64,000 nt of DNA from Chloranthus sessilifolius (lineage: Eukaryota > Streptophyta > Magnoliopsida > Chloranthales > Chloranthaceae): contig CM037590.1 in assembly GCA_021018995.1 (NCBI GenBank), forward strand, positions 82,368,097-82,432,096, in the 5' to 3' direction. Both the position numbers and the translations under genes were made by a program. Shown here piece after piece: positions 35,501 to 47,102 of the stretch. The notes under the pieces are model-generated. The model saw only the letters and a program-made list of their open reading frames with translations. It had not been told where the DNA came from and did no database searches. How positions within the stretch are numbered: position 1 is the first letter of the stretch; every line of letters begins with the position of its first letter.

Positions 35501-36240
35501 AAGGTCCATGGGTTTAGCTCTCTTACCCCAAGCGCCCTTTTGGATTATCACCTGGTCCGCATAAACTCGCTATTTTTACCCGCAGCGCCCTTTCGGGTTT
35601 TCACCACGTCCATCTTGCTTTGAGCTTATATTTTTTAATTATTTTTTCTTCTTTTTTTTTTAATTTTTTCTTCATTTCTTTTTTCAACAACCACGACATA
35701 GACGTCGATTCCATCATAGCCGGCTGGATGAGGATCTGGTGTCGTCTCACAACTCGTCTTGTGTTGATTTAACAGATATTATGGCTACTTGTAAACCTAA
35801 AAGAGGGCTTTCTTCAGGGTGTAGTTTGGCCATGGATTAGGTTAGGACTTGAAGGTATGCTAGGCTAAAAAGGGTTTCCTTGATACGGCTTTAGTTTTCT
35901 CAACATACTTTCTTTCTCGGGGATCTTACTGTACATGCCCCCATAATTTTTGTTCAGTTCGTTTTATTTCAGCTAATCTCTTTTTGAGGTTTTGCTTTTC
36001 TGATTTTTTTTGGATTTTAATGGTAATTTCACTTCTCTTTTTTTTTTTTATGTTCATGCACACATTTTTTTGGGGGGAAGGGGTTATTGAAAGAAAAAGG
36101 CTCAGGCTTAAATGAGGTAGCAAGAGATATCATCATTTTTGGGGATGCTTTTTGGCTACTGTGCTTGGAATGATGGCCTCTTTTGGGTGGTTCTTAAGCA
36201 GTCATGTATCTGTTTCATCAATACTTACCTTATCGCGATA
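32531..36240 (-). other. Tat noncoding region between integrase and 3' LTR, with diverged internal duplications
   Basis: No gene recognised in 3.7 kb. Modules recur: cgatggaagccccgacc through ttttaagcctg at 33278-33405 and 34093-34215; the block with gacctcgaaccccg at 33851-33915 and 34333-34400; and the block with ttgctcctat and aggactttaat at 33638-33745 and 34530-34640. Homopolymer T and CT tracts fill 34680-35110 and 35420-36070. A gcgcccttt-ttttcac unit of about 50 bp repeats three times at 35481-35605. Composition suggests untranslated or tandemly expanded sequence, common in this lineage. Confidence 0.6.
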
Positions 36241-36242
36241 GA

Positions 36243-37360
36243 CTAAGAGTAGAACTGTCGAATGTATCCAGCGTTGATGGGCTCAGGAAGGTGATCTCCG
36301 TCCATGGTGGCGAGGTGAATGGCGTATCCTGGCAGCACTTCTGGGATGACATAAGGTCCTTCCCAGTTTGGCTTAAACTTTCCTCTCGGATCGGCGTGGA
36401 GGGGCGGGAAGATCTTCTTCAATACAATGTCTCCTACCTTTAGATCTCGATCGCGGACACGTTTATTATAAGCGCGTGCGATTCGCCCCTGGTAAACTTG
36501 AGTGTGACACAAGGCCAGGAGTCTCTTCTCGTCCAATAAGTTTAATTGCTCGAAGCGAGATCTCTCTCTCTCTATGCTTCGGGTAAGCCTGATTCCATGA
36601 GAATTCGGAGCGAGGGTACTTCAACCTCAACCGGTAGGACGGCCTCAGTTCCATACACAAGGGAGAACGGTGTTGCCCCTGTAGCGGTACGAATCGATGT
36701 GCTGTAGGTCCACAAAGCAAACGATAGCATTTTGCTCCAATCTCGGTAGGTGATGACCATTTTCTCTAGGATGCGGATGACCGTCTTATTCGCAACTTCC
36801 ACGGATCCATTAGTTTGAGGCCGGTAAGGTGACGAGCGATGGTGCTTGATTTTGTATTGCTCGCAGAAGGCTCGGATGCGCTTATTTGCAAAATTTATAC
36901 CATTATCCATGATGATATCTTTGGGTACTCTAAATCGGCACACAATATTATTCTTGAGAAACTTCTCGACATGACTGGCTTTGATGTTGGCGTATGATGC
37001 TGCTTCTACCCACTTGATAAAGTATTCAATGGCGACGAGGATGAACCGATGCCCGTTTGATACTTTTGGCCTAATCATTCCGACGACGTCAATGCCCCAG
37101 GTAGCAAATGGTCAAGGAGTGGTCATGCAGTGTAGATCGATGGCAGGAGCGTGTATCAGACTGGAGTGTTCCTGACACTTGTAGCATTTTTGAACATGTT
37201 TGCAACAATCTAATTCCATAGTGGTCTAAAAGTATCCCTGTCGAAGAATTTTCTTAGCAAGCATGTGACTGCTGACATGGGCTTCGCATACTCTCTCATG
37301 GATCTCCTTCATGATATTGATCGCTTCACTTTCAGTAAGGTACCTGAGCAAAATATTATT
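36243..37360 (-). pseudogene. Tat integrase (fossil)
   Basis: Minus strand: zinc-binding remnant at about 37080-37360, core at 36572-37078 with FILVAIEYFIKWVEAASYAN, IIMDNGINF (second Asp) and HRSSPYRPQTNGSVEVANKT, whose Glu is the third catalytic residue. C-terminal part at 36243-36536 has RDLKVGDIVLKK and GKFKPNWEGPYVI. These are Ty3/gypsy integrase hallmarks, without a chromodomain, as expected for Tat. Broken. Confidence 0.9.
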
Positions 37361-37366
37361 GTAGGA

Positions 37367-38300
37367 TCAATTGTAAAGGCATTTCCCGTAAATGACGTAG
37401 CCTGCCGCTAAACGTTGAATGATTCGTCGATCCGTCTTGGACGTACCCTCAGGGAAAGTTAGTGTCTCGAGAAAATTGTTGATATCTGAGAACCAAGGTG
37501 GCTCATCATCAGGCCTTATAGGTTCCTCAATTTGGAGGCAAAAGGCCGGCTTATTCCTCTGCTCGATCATGATCGGCTTTATCTCAGCACCATACGGGAT
37601 TTCTATCATCGATGCTAATGTCGCTACTGCATCAGTGAAGCGATTCCTTATCCGAGAGACATATGAGAATGTCACGTCTTGAAAGCAAGCTATCAGATCC
37701 TCGAGGTGCTCATGGTAAGGGATTAGTTTCTCATCTTTCATCTTCCAATCTCCATTTATCTGGCATATATGATCAACTGTGAATCGCTAAACACTCGAAG
37801 ATGAGCTATATTTAGATCGAGAGTCGCCTGCAGACCAGCGGCACAAGCTTCGTACTCAGCCATGTTGTTAGTGCAAGGGAAGTTGAGCTTGATAGAGATA
37901 GGTACGTGGGATCCTTTCGGCGAGATCAGAATGATGCCAACTCCCTGGCCCTCGCCGTTTGCTGCCCCGTCAAAGTGCATTACCCATGACTCCTCTGCCT
38001 CCTCAGTATCGTCTTCCGTCATGAACAAGATATCTTCATCTAGGAACTCAGTTCTTAAAGGTTCATAATTTGGCAAAGGGTTGTCGGTAAGATGATCGAA
38101 AGTGCCTGCCCTTGATTGACTTCGAAAGTGATGCATGTGATGTCTGAACTCAGATAATAAAAGCATAGCAGGTCCATCCAAAGGAGGGCCTTCTCGAACA
38201 AGTATTTCAATGGATCCATTCAGGTTAAATGTAGAACGGCCTGAGATAGAAAGTAATGGCGGAGCCTCTGAGTAACCCATACGAGAGCCAGGCATGCTTT
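37367..38300 (-). pseudogene. Tat additional (archaeal-type) RNase H and linker (fossil)
   Basis: Minus-strand text WVMHFDGAANGEGQGVGIIL, NNMAEYEACAAGL and VFSDSQLI matches the second RNase H that characterises the Tat/Ogre lineage: D of HFDGA, E of AEYEA, D of SDSQL. The linker to integrase has the usual FLETLTFPEG and RRIIQRLAAGYVI phrases. Broken. Confidence 0.85.
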
Positions 38301-39625
38301 CTCCAGATGAGAATAGTGCGTTTCATAATCAGTAAACTTCTTGCTTAGATAGTAAATGGCTTGTTCTCTTCTTCCTGTCTCGTCATGCTGTCATAAGATA
38401 CATCCCATCGAGATTTTCGTCGTGGAGAGATACATCAAGAGTGGTCTCCCTGCCTTGGGTGGTACCAACACAGGTGGGTTAAGGAGGTAGCAATTTTATC
38501 GAACGTTGCCTGACAGTCATTATTCCACTCAACGGGCGAGTTCTTCCTTAGTAGTTTGAAGTTCGGCATGCAGATTGGAGTTAGCTATGTAATGAACCGA
38601 CTGATATATTGTATTCTGTCCAAAAACCCTCTAACTTCTTTCTCAGTAGATAGTGGTGGCATTTTTGTGATAACTTTAACTTTGACTAGGTCAACCTCGA
38701 TCCCTCTCCTGTTGACGATGAATCCTAGCAATTTTCTAGACATAGCGCCAAAAGTGCACTTCTGTGGATTCAGACATAACTTGTACTTTCTCAACCTCTC
38801 AAATAGCTTTTGAAGGTTTACCAAGTGATCGCCTCGCTCCGGTGACTTGGCTATCATGTCATCGATGTATACTTCAATCTCTCGGTGCATCATGTTGTGA
38901 AATAGTGCAGTCATAGCTCTTTAATACGTTGCACCGACATTCTTCAGTCCAAATGGCATGACTTGATAGCAAAAGGTTCCCCAGGGGGTAATGAACGCTG
39001 TCTTCTCGCGATCAACCTTGACCATCTTAATTTGATTATATCTTGAAAATCCATCCATGAAAGAAAGCATCCCGTGCTTAGCAGTATTATCGACCAAGAT
39101 GTCGATGTGTGGCAATGGGAAATCGTCTTTTGGGCTCGCTCTGTTCAAATTGTGAAAATTGATACACATGCGGACCTTTATATCTTTCGTTAGTACAGGC
39201 TCAATATTGGATAGCCACTGCGAGTATTTAGCTACCATGAGAAACCTTGCATCATATTGCTTGATGACCTCATCTTTGACTTTCAGCATCCATTCGGGTC
39301 GGAGACGCCTTAGCTTCTGCTTGACTGACTTTATATCAGGGTAGAGGGGCAACTCATGCTCGACCAAATCAGTATCTAGACCAGGCATGTCCTCATATGA
39401 CCAGGCAAAAATGTCTTGGTATGACCGAAGGAAGTCGATCATGCCTTTTCTTTCTTTGGGAGATAGTGACGTTTCGATCTTGGTCATTCTGGGAATCTCC
39501 TCAATCCCTAAATTGACATCTTCAGTTTCTTCGACGATCGGGTTAGGGCCATGCTCAAATTTGGAAAATCGATCAAGGAGCTCATTGGGGAGCTCCTCCA
39601 AGGTGATATCCTCGTCCAGACTCAT
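38301..39625 (-). pseudogene. Tat reverse transcriptase and first RNase H (fossil)
   Basis: Minus strand: RMCINFHNLNRASPKDDFPL, MDGFSRYNQIKM, FCYQVMPFGLKN and EVYIDDMIAKS, the RT fingers/palm motifs with the YIDD active site. Upstream, FAWSYEDMPGLD precedes RT as in Tat elements. Thumb/connection (TFGAMSRKLLGFIVNRRGIE) leads to RNase H remnants at about 38300-38580. RT copies the RNA genome to DNA. Broken. Confidence 0.9.
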
Positions 39626-40676
39626 AACTCCTACCTCTTCTTGTATTTCTATAAGGGGTCGGTTTTACGTGGGACGGGTATGTCGATTAAGGCATCCTTT
39701 TGTGGAACTTTTTCTGAAATTTTAAAAGATAATATTTTTGGGTTTTATAATTTTTCAATATTTTTGGGATTTTGTATTTTTTCAATGTTTTTGACATTTT
39801 TGTTTTCTTCAATGTTTTTGAGATTTTGTATTTCTTCGGAGGTGGACCCTTGACAGTGCAAGTCTATGTATATACAAGGTATTGCTTGGCAAGGACTTAT
39901 CTCACTTTTTATAGGTTGTTTTTTTTTAGGAAACAAGTGCCAAACTTTAGGCCACTCCCTACTTTCAGAGTTTGGGGCAAAGATACCTAATTGCGTACCT
40001 AAGGGGCCATTCCTTTACCTGTTGGGATGGAGGGTGCTGATTGATATGGCTCATTGGAGCCAGCCTCCATCATATTGATCCCCATTTCGTCTGAGATGAT
40101 GTCCTCAAATGATAACTCAGTTTTGTGGTGGTTTACCACCAGGGGAGTTTGTTCAGGTATCGACCGTCGTTCCTCGAAAAGGGACAATGCGGCCAAATCT
40201 ATCTCTAAGCTAGGAAGGGAGATTTGGGGATTGGTGGGATGTATTGGAGTTGTGGGTTTGTGTTGGGTCAAATGTGTTACCCCATTCCGGTCGATTTTGA
40301 CGACCCCTGCGCTGATAGAGGAATCCCTGATGTGCGGCCTAGGGCGAGGTTTCTCTTCTATGTTGATTCCTCGAGCTCTTGCCACTACGGTGACCCTGGC
40401 TTATTCTTTGGCCTCTTGGACCTCTTCCTCTGTGGGCTTGTACCTTAGCCCAAATCTTACTTTCTGTCTCTTAGCCACCATTGGCTCTCTTCTACCTTGT
40501 AATTTGGGCCTGAGTCCTCGGCCTTTCTGGTAGCCCCACTTTTAGAGCATAGCCACTGTTGTTACCATACCACCTCCCGTTTTAGGCATGATGCCCTCCA
40601 TGGACTCCGAGAGTATTGTCGATACCTCATATTCAAAACTGTGGAGGTCAACGTCCTCAGCAGTGTGCGGCACATC
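39626..40676 (-). pseudogene. Tat linker between protease and RT (fossil)
   Basis: Minus-strand reading includes EEKPRPRPHIRDSSISAGVV and ELSFEDIISDEMGINMME. Basic and proline-rich, then acidic. I recognise no enzyme. Ogre-lineage elements are known to have a long linker, sometimes with an intron, here. The stretch 39700-39850 is T-rich and repetitive (tttttcaatgtttttgg). Confidence 0.6.
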
Positions 40677-41363
40677 CTACATATTAGATTTTTCGACGCT
40701 ATTAGCGGCCTTTTCCTTCTCACTATGCCCCTCGCCACTGATCATGATGATCTTGTGCCCTGACGCAAACTTGAGTTTCTGGTGAAAAGTGGAAGGTATG
40801 GCTCCGACCTCGTGCAGCCACGGGTGCCCTAACAATAAATTGAACGAGGATTTAATATCCATTACTTGAAACAAGATGGAAAAGGTCATTGGCCCTATCA
40901 GTAGCTCAAGGTCAACTTCTCCCATTATTTCTCTGCTGATATTGTCAACTCCTCTAGCGCTGGTTCTGGTGGGCCTTAACATGCATGGATCGACCCCGAT
41001 CTTGGTGGCAGTTCTTAACGGGCATATGTTCAATGCGGACCCATTATCAATCAAAACCAGGGGAATGACCATATTTTCAAACTCAACGATTATGTTCTAA
41101 GACTTTGAGTGGCTACATCCTTCCTCAGGTAGATCAGCATTAGAAAATGAGATGGCATTCAGAGCCATCACTTGCCCAATTATCTGCCCGACTTCATTTG
41201 GGCTAACTTGGAGTGATACATGCACATTTTTTAACGCCCCCATTAATGCTTGAAAATAGAGTGGGGACTTTATCAACAGATCCCAGACGGTTATATGGGC
41301 GGACATTCTTCTCAGTTGAGTCTCTAGTATATGTTCTCGACTCATTTTTTCGAAGGGGTTCAC
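40677..41363 (-). pseudogene. Tat aspartic protease (fossil)
   Basis: Minus strand: VIPLVLIDNGSALNICPL corresponds to the retropepsin active site (usually DTGS/DSGS in LTR elements, DNGS in Tat). Later FNLLLGHPWLHEVGAIPSTF is the usual second landmark. It processes the polyprotein. Preceding LETQLRRMSAHITVWDLL is a typical Tat lead-in. Broken. Confidence 0.85.
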
Positions 41364-41785
41364 AACGCTATCTTTCTTCCCCTCTGGTTAGGTTTGTGCT
41401 ACTACCGGCGCTTCTGGCTGCTTCGATATCCTCCCTGACCTGGTAACAAAATCTACTGCCCCTTCTCTGATACTGCTGCTGACATTGATATTTTTTTACT
41501 TGTAGCTTAGCGAGACCTGATGAGGATCATAGGCTGGTCCCAAGAGTTGGAAAGGTATGGCTGCCAGTACTTTAGGCACTTGTATTGCAGATTCAAGAAG
41601 TTTGGGCAACACCTGATTTATTTTGATGGTAGTGGATTGGGTGGAAAAATTAGGCCAAATAGGGGTGGTGAAGCTTAAGGGTGGTGGTATTGGGGGGAAG
41701 GAAGAAAAAGTAGGCCACTGATAGCTGGTAGGTGCTGGTGGGAGATGGGGGGTTTGATGGACCGTTAGGTAACTGATCGGGGTGG
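41364..41785 (-). pseudogene. Tat gag-pro linker, proline-rich, left of element E
   Basis: Minus-strand translation is rich in Pro, Thr, Tyr and Gln (LPPAPTSYQWP, PPPLSFTTP). It continues the same composition found right of element E at 54542-54858, so the two are halves of one region separated by that insertion. The TSD base set TGGAG follows at 41786-41790. Confidence 0.7.
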
Positions 41786-41790
41786 TGGAG
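41786..41790. other. TSD of element E, left copy (TGGAG)
   Basis: Five bases identical to 54537-54541. The flanking Tat sequence reads in the same style on both sides. Confidence 0.93.
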
Positions 41791-42063
41791 TGTTAAGTGG
41801 TGAAAAGTGCCACTTTACACCCTTTAACCTAACCTTTCATGGACCTGTGAGCACACTAATAAGCCCTTGTTGAGTGCATTTTGTAGATAGCAAGGAAAGC
41901 TGGTAATAATGCAGCAAACCACTTAAGAATGCCCACAAAGAAGCCGTCTCTCAGCAAAGGATGAACTCAGCAATAGTACACCCAAGGGTAGCACATCATT
42001 GAACCCTTGGAGTGCATGGCTGCAGTAGGGCAAGGTGAAGAAAGTGAGAATAGGCGGAAAACG

Positions 42064-42615
42064 TCCTATCGATTGGTCACCTGAAGAGTTCGATAGGAGC
42101 TGAAAGCATTAAAAGGAAGGAATTTGTGCAGTTGAGAAGGTTTTGACAGGATCAAAAGGCAGAAAAAGGAAGAATTCGTGCAGAAGTGAAGAATTCGTGC
42201 AGAAGTGAAGAATTCGATAGGATCCAAGAACCTATCGAGCAGTTGAAAGAGAAAGCGAAACCATCCTATCGAAAGCCTACTTGAAGCGTAAAAGGAACCA
42301 ACCGAATGATGCTTGAACCTATCGAGATGAAAGTGCTGGAACATAACCTATTGAATGGTGATTGAGTCTTTCTATAGGAGTAAGAGCAATCCTATCGAAG
42401 GGATAGCATGCAAAAAGGAACCTATCGAAATGGTTCTCCAACCTGTCGAAGAGCCCTTTCAGCCTGTCGAATACTCCAAACCAAAGGATGAGAAGGCTGG
42501 AACTCTAAGTGAAGGCTCATCCTATTTAAACCTATCGAACAGTTTTGAGAACCTGTCGAAAGGAACTACAAGCTCACTTTTAACCTGTCAGAAGCTCCTC
42601 CAACCTGTCAAAATC
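42064..42615. promoter_or_regulatory. CCTATCGA/TCGATAGG motif array in the E 5' LTR
   Basis: About 15-20 half-sites of cctatcga, cctgtcga and tcgatagga across 550 bp, ending about 200 bp before the TATA box. CpG-containing in nearly every copy. Mirrored in the 3' LTR, the solo LTR E' and the internal region 47103-47455. Confidence 0.65.
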
Positions 42616-42820
42616 GTGTGTTGAACTTCTCAGAAACTATGCTATGCACACGTTGGGACTTGGTGACCTGCTGCATGCAAATCGAGGCACTTAGGTGACC
42701 GGCGCAACGTTCTAGAAGATGTCCTAGAAAGCCCTAACCGACCCACGGGCTTTAACAAAACCCTAACAAACTCTGACGACCTTCTAAAAGGGATTTTTGG
42801 CGGGAAAACCAAGGAGAAAG

Positions 42821-42830
42821 CTATATATAG
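42821..42830 (+). promoter_or_regulatory. TATA box of the E 5' LTR
   Basis: CTATATATAG, conserved exactly in the 3' LTR (53429-53438) and in solo LTR E' (30935-30944). Transcription is expected to start about 30 bp downstream, defining the U3/R boundary. Confidence 0.75.
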
Positions 42831-42915
42831 AGATCCCCAATTGCCATTGGGAGAAATCAAAATTCTGAGCAATTTTTCAGAGATCAGAGCTTGCAGCGAG
42901 ATTCCATTTCCCTCC

Positions 42916-42940
42916 TTTAGCCCAACCATGGTTGGCTAAA
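42916..42940. repeat. 25-bp palindrome centred on CCATGG in the E LTR
   Basis: A near-perfect dyad with core CCAACCATGGTTGG, arms TTTAGCC/GGCTAAA. Conserved in the 3' LTR (53524-53548) and in E' (30825-30848). It lies just downstream of the predicted transcription start, so it would form a hairpin at the 5' end of the RNA. Confidence 0.85.
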
Positions 42941-43294
42941 TCCCTAGGAGCAGCAAGGAGTGAGTTAGATTTTTAATTGGGTAAGGTTAAGAGTGTTGCT
43001 GGGGTTAATTGCTGCACAGACTATAGATCTGAGAGCATTCCATTATAAGAGTGACCTTGTTTACAATGTAAACATTGTTTTCAATGTTTTAATTAGATGT
43101 AAAGCTCTTTTGATTCCTTTTGGTGCTCGATCGGATTTGTGTAGAGGAGTTGCTTGATCAGCTCACCCACTTAATTGGTAGACCTCTTAGATATCATCTG
43201 AATTCCCTGTAATTTTTTGCGTTTGTGGCCTAGAAATTGCAGCATCTGTAGTGGTTCTAATTGTTCTAATTGAGGCTCTGGCTTTATAGGAGAT

Positions 43295-43452
43295 CTATAG
43301 GATGGTCTGTGACCATTAAAGTGGACAGATCATAACCTTAAGGTAAATCTGAGCTCAGGCCTCAATTGGATTCATTTGCTGTAAATCATGGATTCGATAA
43401 AGCCTATAGGATGGTCTGTGACCATTAAAGTGGACAGATCATAGCCTTAAGG
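43295..43452 (+). repeat. 49-bp direct repeat in the E LTR
   Basis: ctataggatggtctgtgacc…cataaccttaagg at 43295-43343 and again, with one or two changes, at 43404-43452. Both units are kept in the 3' LTR (about 53893-54050) and in E' (about 30298-30445). Confidence 0.85.
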
Positions 43453-43943
43453 CCAGGTGGATCCTGCGATTTGAAGTGGAATTTATTTCCTGCAGCTGTG
43501 CCTGTGGCCAGCCGAGGGACTTGTGTGCTTTTGAACCCCTATAATATGTTTAGCTCAACCTGATTACAGTGAAAACAACCTCCAAGCTATTCTTCTCCAT
43601 CTTTTGAGTTTTTAAACCTTCCATCTGCAAGATCTGAGGCTCCAGATTCGATCTAAGATAATATGTAATTTAATTGTAGTTAGTTTAAGTGACAACCCTA
43701 TCCAAACCTCTCCCTTGTCTTTTAACTAAAGTAGAGATAGCTAGGGTGCCAGATCTCTTACAGATCTAAAGATTTATCATATTTCTAACCAGCCTCCCTG
43801 TGGACATTCCCTTACTTACCATTCTTTTAAAGCTTGCTACAACATATCCTGAATACTTGCAGGTCTGTATGAGTATGTCTGCCTAGTTTTATTATTGATT
43901 TTAGACCCTCATTTGAGGGTAGGCAAACATCCCAACAAGTTTT

Positions 43944-43961
43944 TGGTGCCGCTGTCGGGGA
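43944..43961 (+). other. Element E primer-binding site (tRNA-Asp type)
   Basis: TGGTGCCGCTGTCGGGGA starts 6 bases after the LTR end and matches the complement of plant tRNA-Asp 3' end (TGGCGCCGTTGCCGGGGA) at 15 of 18 positions. Athila elements are known to use tRNA-Asp. Confidence 0.8.
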
Positions 43962-44248
43962 AGCAGTTTAGAAATTGATAGATCTAAGTTTTGATCATAG
44001 ATTTGTAGTTTTTGTTTGATTTTACTAACTGCATTTGTGAGTTTTTCTATTTTTTCAATATTTTTTGTGTCCAGTTCACCAGATCTGAGTACAGAGTGAG
44101 AGGAGAGCTGTGCTGAAGGCTACTCTATAGTTTGCATCCCTTCTCCCCTGTTTATTTTCAGATCTATTGATTTTTAGATTAGTTAATCAATTGTGTGTTC
44201 TTATTTGTTGTGTTGAGAATTTACTCTGCATTTCGTTGTGAGTGTTGT
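43962..44248 (+). other. Element E 5' leader
   Basis: T-rich untranslated sequence between PBS and the gag start at 44249. No other feature seen. Packaging signals usually lie here. Confidence 0.55.
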
Positions 44249-45710
44249 ATGTTTGGTAGGAGAACTCTACAACCTCAGATTATTCCACTAAATCCAGAGG
44301 TTGAAAGACTTCTCAGAACCAGACCAACTACATCCACAGCTGTTGAAATTGAATCTGTCGAAATGGGTGAGCAGCAGCAGCCTCAAACTCTCAAGGAATT
44401 AAATGCACCAGGGGTCTACAATTCCCCCTTCTGCATTCAGTTCCCTGCTGCTCAAGGAAACTATGAAATTAAATCTTCCATCATTCAAATGGTACCCTCA
44501 TTTCATGGCCTGACCAAGGAGGATCCCTAAAAGCATATAGATGAATTTTTAGGATTGTGCACCACCTTCAACATCACAGGTTTGGGGGAGGAGGCCACCA
44601 GGATGAGACTCTTTCCTTTTTCATTAAAGGACAGAGCCAGGACCTGATTATCTCTGCTTCCACCTAACAGTATTCAGTCCTGGAGTGATCTCCAATGTCA
44701 GTTTTTGGCCAAATTCTTTCCTATGTCAAAGACCAGTTAGTTGAGGAAGGGTATCATCTCTTTTACCCAAGATCCAACTGAAGACTTTCATCAATCCTGG
44801 GAGAGATTTAAGGAACTCCTCAAGAAATGCCCCCACCACCAAATCCCTGAATGGCAATTGGTTCAAAACGTTTATCAGGGAATTGATTCAAAGAGCAGGG
44901 ACATGGTAGATGCCTCTTGTGGAGGCACCTATCTCCATAAAACTGTTGAGGAGGCATGGGAGCTCTTTGACATCATCAGTGAGAACTCTATGCAAAGGGA
45001 AACCTTAGTAAGAGATCTAGGGCCTCCTAAATTGATTAAAGAGAACACCTCAAGAGGAAAGATATATGAAGTGAGTGTACCAAATGATTTAGAAAGGAAA
45101 GTGGACAGCCTGGCAGTGAAATTTGACAAGTTAATGGGAGCAATGCAGTCACCTGTGGCTGCTAGAGTGGAGGAGGCATGTGCTATATGCCAGTCCCCTG
45201 CTCACTCCCTAGATGAATTCCCATCAGCTGCCCAATTTCCTGATTTTGTAACAGAGCATGTGGCTGCAACTCAAGCCTATGGGCAGCAGCCTACTACTGG
45301 GTATTAATGGAAAAACCACCCCAATCTGAGGTGGAGAAAAGATGGATACCCCAGCCAACAGCAGCAGCAGCCCATGCCCTACAAAAATGCTCAACCCTAT
45401 CGAGAAGGTTATGCCCCAAGACCTCAATATCAGCAAACCATGGCCCCACCTGTAGCTCCTCCTGTGCAGCAAGCTGCACCTACTCCAGTTGTGAGAGCAC
45501 CATCTTTTGAGGAATAAGTTCTATCTTCATTACAGAACTTAAACACCTTAACCCAAACTGTGCACTCTCACAATCAGAGCATCAAAAAGATAGAGGACCA
45601 GCTTGGTCAGCTGTCTGATGCTTTGAGTAGGAGAGAAGGAGGAAGGTTACCTAGCCAGCCACAGGATAATCCACGAAGATAGTTTGTAGTAGGTGAAGTT
45701 TCCTCCACCT
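44249..45710 (+). pseudogene. Element E gag (Athila-type, fossil)
   Basis: Start chosen at MFGRRTLQPQIIPLNPEVER. Diagnostic phrases: NYEIKSSIIQMVPSFHGL, RMRLFPFSLKDRA, FHQSWERFKELLKKCPHH, QNVYQGIDSKSRDMVDASCG, and a zinc-knuckle-like CAICQSPAHSLDE. C-terminal QSIKKIEDQLGQLSDALSRR is the coiled segment that closes Athila gag. Gag would form the particle that packages the element's RNA. Slightly broken. Confidence 0.88.
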
Positions 45711-45753
45711 ATGAGGAAGCCAAATCTGTGACAACTTTGAGGAGTGGTGGCTA

Positions 45754-46842
45754 GTGGACAATCAGGTGGGATGTGAACCTGTGAGAAGTTTGAAGGAAGA
45801 GAATGGAAGGAGTTTTCCAAAAACACAACAAAGGCCACCAGTGGTGGACCTAACAGAACCACCCAGTGTCAATAAAGAGGATGATATGGATCCTCAAGGA
45901 AAAAAAAAAATTAAAAAGAAAGAAGCCCCATTGGCTAAGGCTGCAAGTGAGGGAGCACCCCCACACTTGCCATTTCCTAGGGCATTGCAAGGACCCTCCC
46001 CTTTTGACAAAGGGCAGGGCAAAATTGAGGAAATGATGAAGACTTTCAAACAAGTAAAGATTAATCTGCCTTTACTGGATGCCATCAAACAAGTTCCAAC
46101 CTACGCCAAATTTCTGAAGGAGTTATGCACCCATAAAAGACAGTCTAGGACATACTTGTCCAAGAAAGTCTTTTCAGCAGAGAAGGTAAAACACATTCTG
46201 TCCATTGCAACCCCCACCAAACTTCAAGACCCTAGAGTGCCCACTATCCCCTGCATCATTGGGGATCATAAAATTGAGAAGGCCCTATTGGACCTAGGAG
46301 CCAATGTGAACTTGCTACCCTCTGCAGTCTATGAAAAATTGGGCCTGGGAGACTTGAAGCCCACACCTGTGGTTTTGCAACTGGCTGACAGGTCCGAAAG
46401 GAAGCCTGTGGGAGTGATTGAGGATGTCCTGGTGGGAGTTGACAAATTTTTTTACCTCGCTGACTTTGTGGTATTAGATATGGAGCCAAGTAAAGGTCTT
46501 TCCTCCATGCCTGTGATTCTAGGCAGGCCCTTCTTGGCCACTGCCAAGGCCTGCATTCAGTGCAGATCCGGAATCATCGAGGTCTCCTTTGGCAACATGA
46601 AAGTAAAACTGCATATGTACAGCACCAGCTCTCAACCCCCTTTTGATGAAACCAGTTTTTCCATTGCAGGGCTAGAGGAGGCTCTGCATGATAATCCTCA
46701 ACAGCTGCTGCAGAACAATGATTGGCCTATAGAGACAAAATTGCAACCAGGGGTTGAACAATTGCTGAGGAATGGATCCAAAAAGGATGAAAAGTTCAAG
46801 GAACATGGGGAGGCCGTTAACCTTCCAGATCCTCCAGATTAG
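45754..46842 (+). pseudogene. Element E protease region (Athila-type)
   Basis: A 362-codon open frame. Residues about 75-130 hold LPFPRALQ and FKQVKINLPLLDAIKQVPTY, the standard Athila lead-in. Around residue 175, ALLDLGANVNLLPSAVYEKL is the active-site block (DLGA, the Athila equivalent of DTGA), and SSMPVILGRPFLATAKA is the ILGRPFL landmark. The frame ends in NLPDPPD without running into RT, unlike complete Athila pol. Part of a fossil, though this frame is long and clean. Confidence 0.85.
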
Positions 46843-47102
46843 CACCTGCAGTTGAGTATGTATCATATGTATATTTTGCTTCTGTTTTAGATTTTTTTTA
46901 CTTTGCATCTCTAGTAGAATTCTTTTGCAATAAATATGCCATGTTCTCTAGTGAGTCGCCTTTTCAAATTTGCCAGCTGCTCTAAGATAAGGGGAGCTCA
47001 TCCACATAAAAATCCAATCATAGGGCCGCACAACAACAGAGCCTGATAAGTGCTGAAGCTAAGGGTGCCCAGAAATGCAGCTTTATCTGGGTTTTAGAGC
47101 CT
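46843..47102 (+). other. Element E segment between protease and motif array
   Basis: Non-coding, no RT motif. The phrase gaataaatatgcc and a short A/T-rich stretch could act as a 3' end for the gag-pro transcript, but no clear signal is seen. Confidence 0.5.

Larger units (their letters stand above)
41791..43937 (+). repeat. Element E 5' LTR
   Basis: TGTTAAGTGG...CATCCCAACA, with terminal TGTT/AACA inverted repeats. Contains the motif array (42064-42615), TATA box CTATATATAG (42821-42830), a CCATGG-centred palindrome (42916-42940) and a 49-bp direct repeat (43295-43343 and 43404-43452). Confidence 0.93.

Noticed and set aside
35324-35623. ORF with a hydrophobic FFFFLFFFL stretch
   Set aside because: Encoded by T-rich low-complexity sequence in the Tat 3' noncoding region; not a plausible membrane segment.
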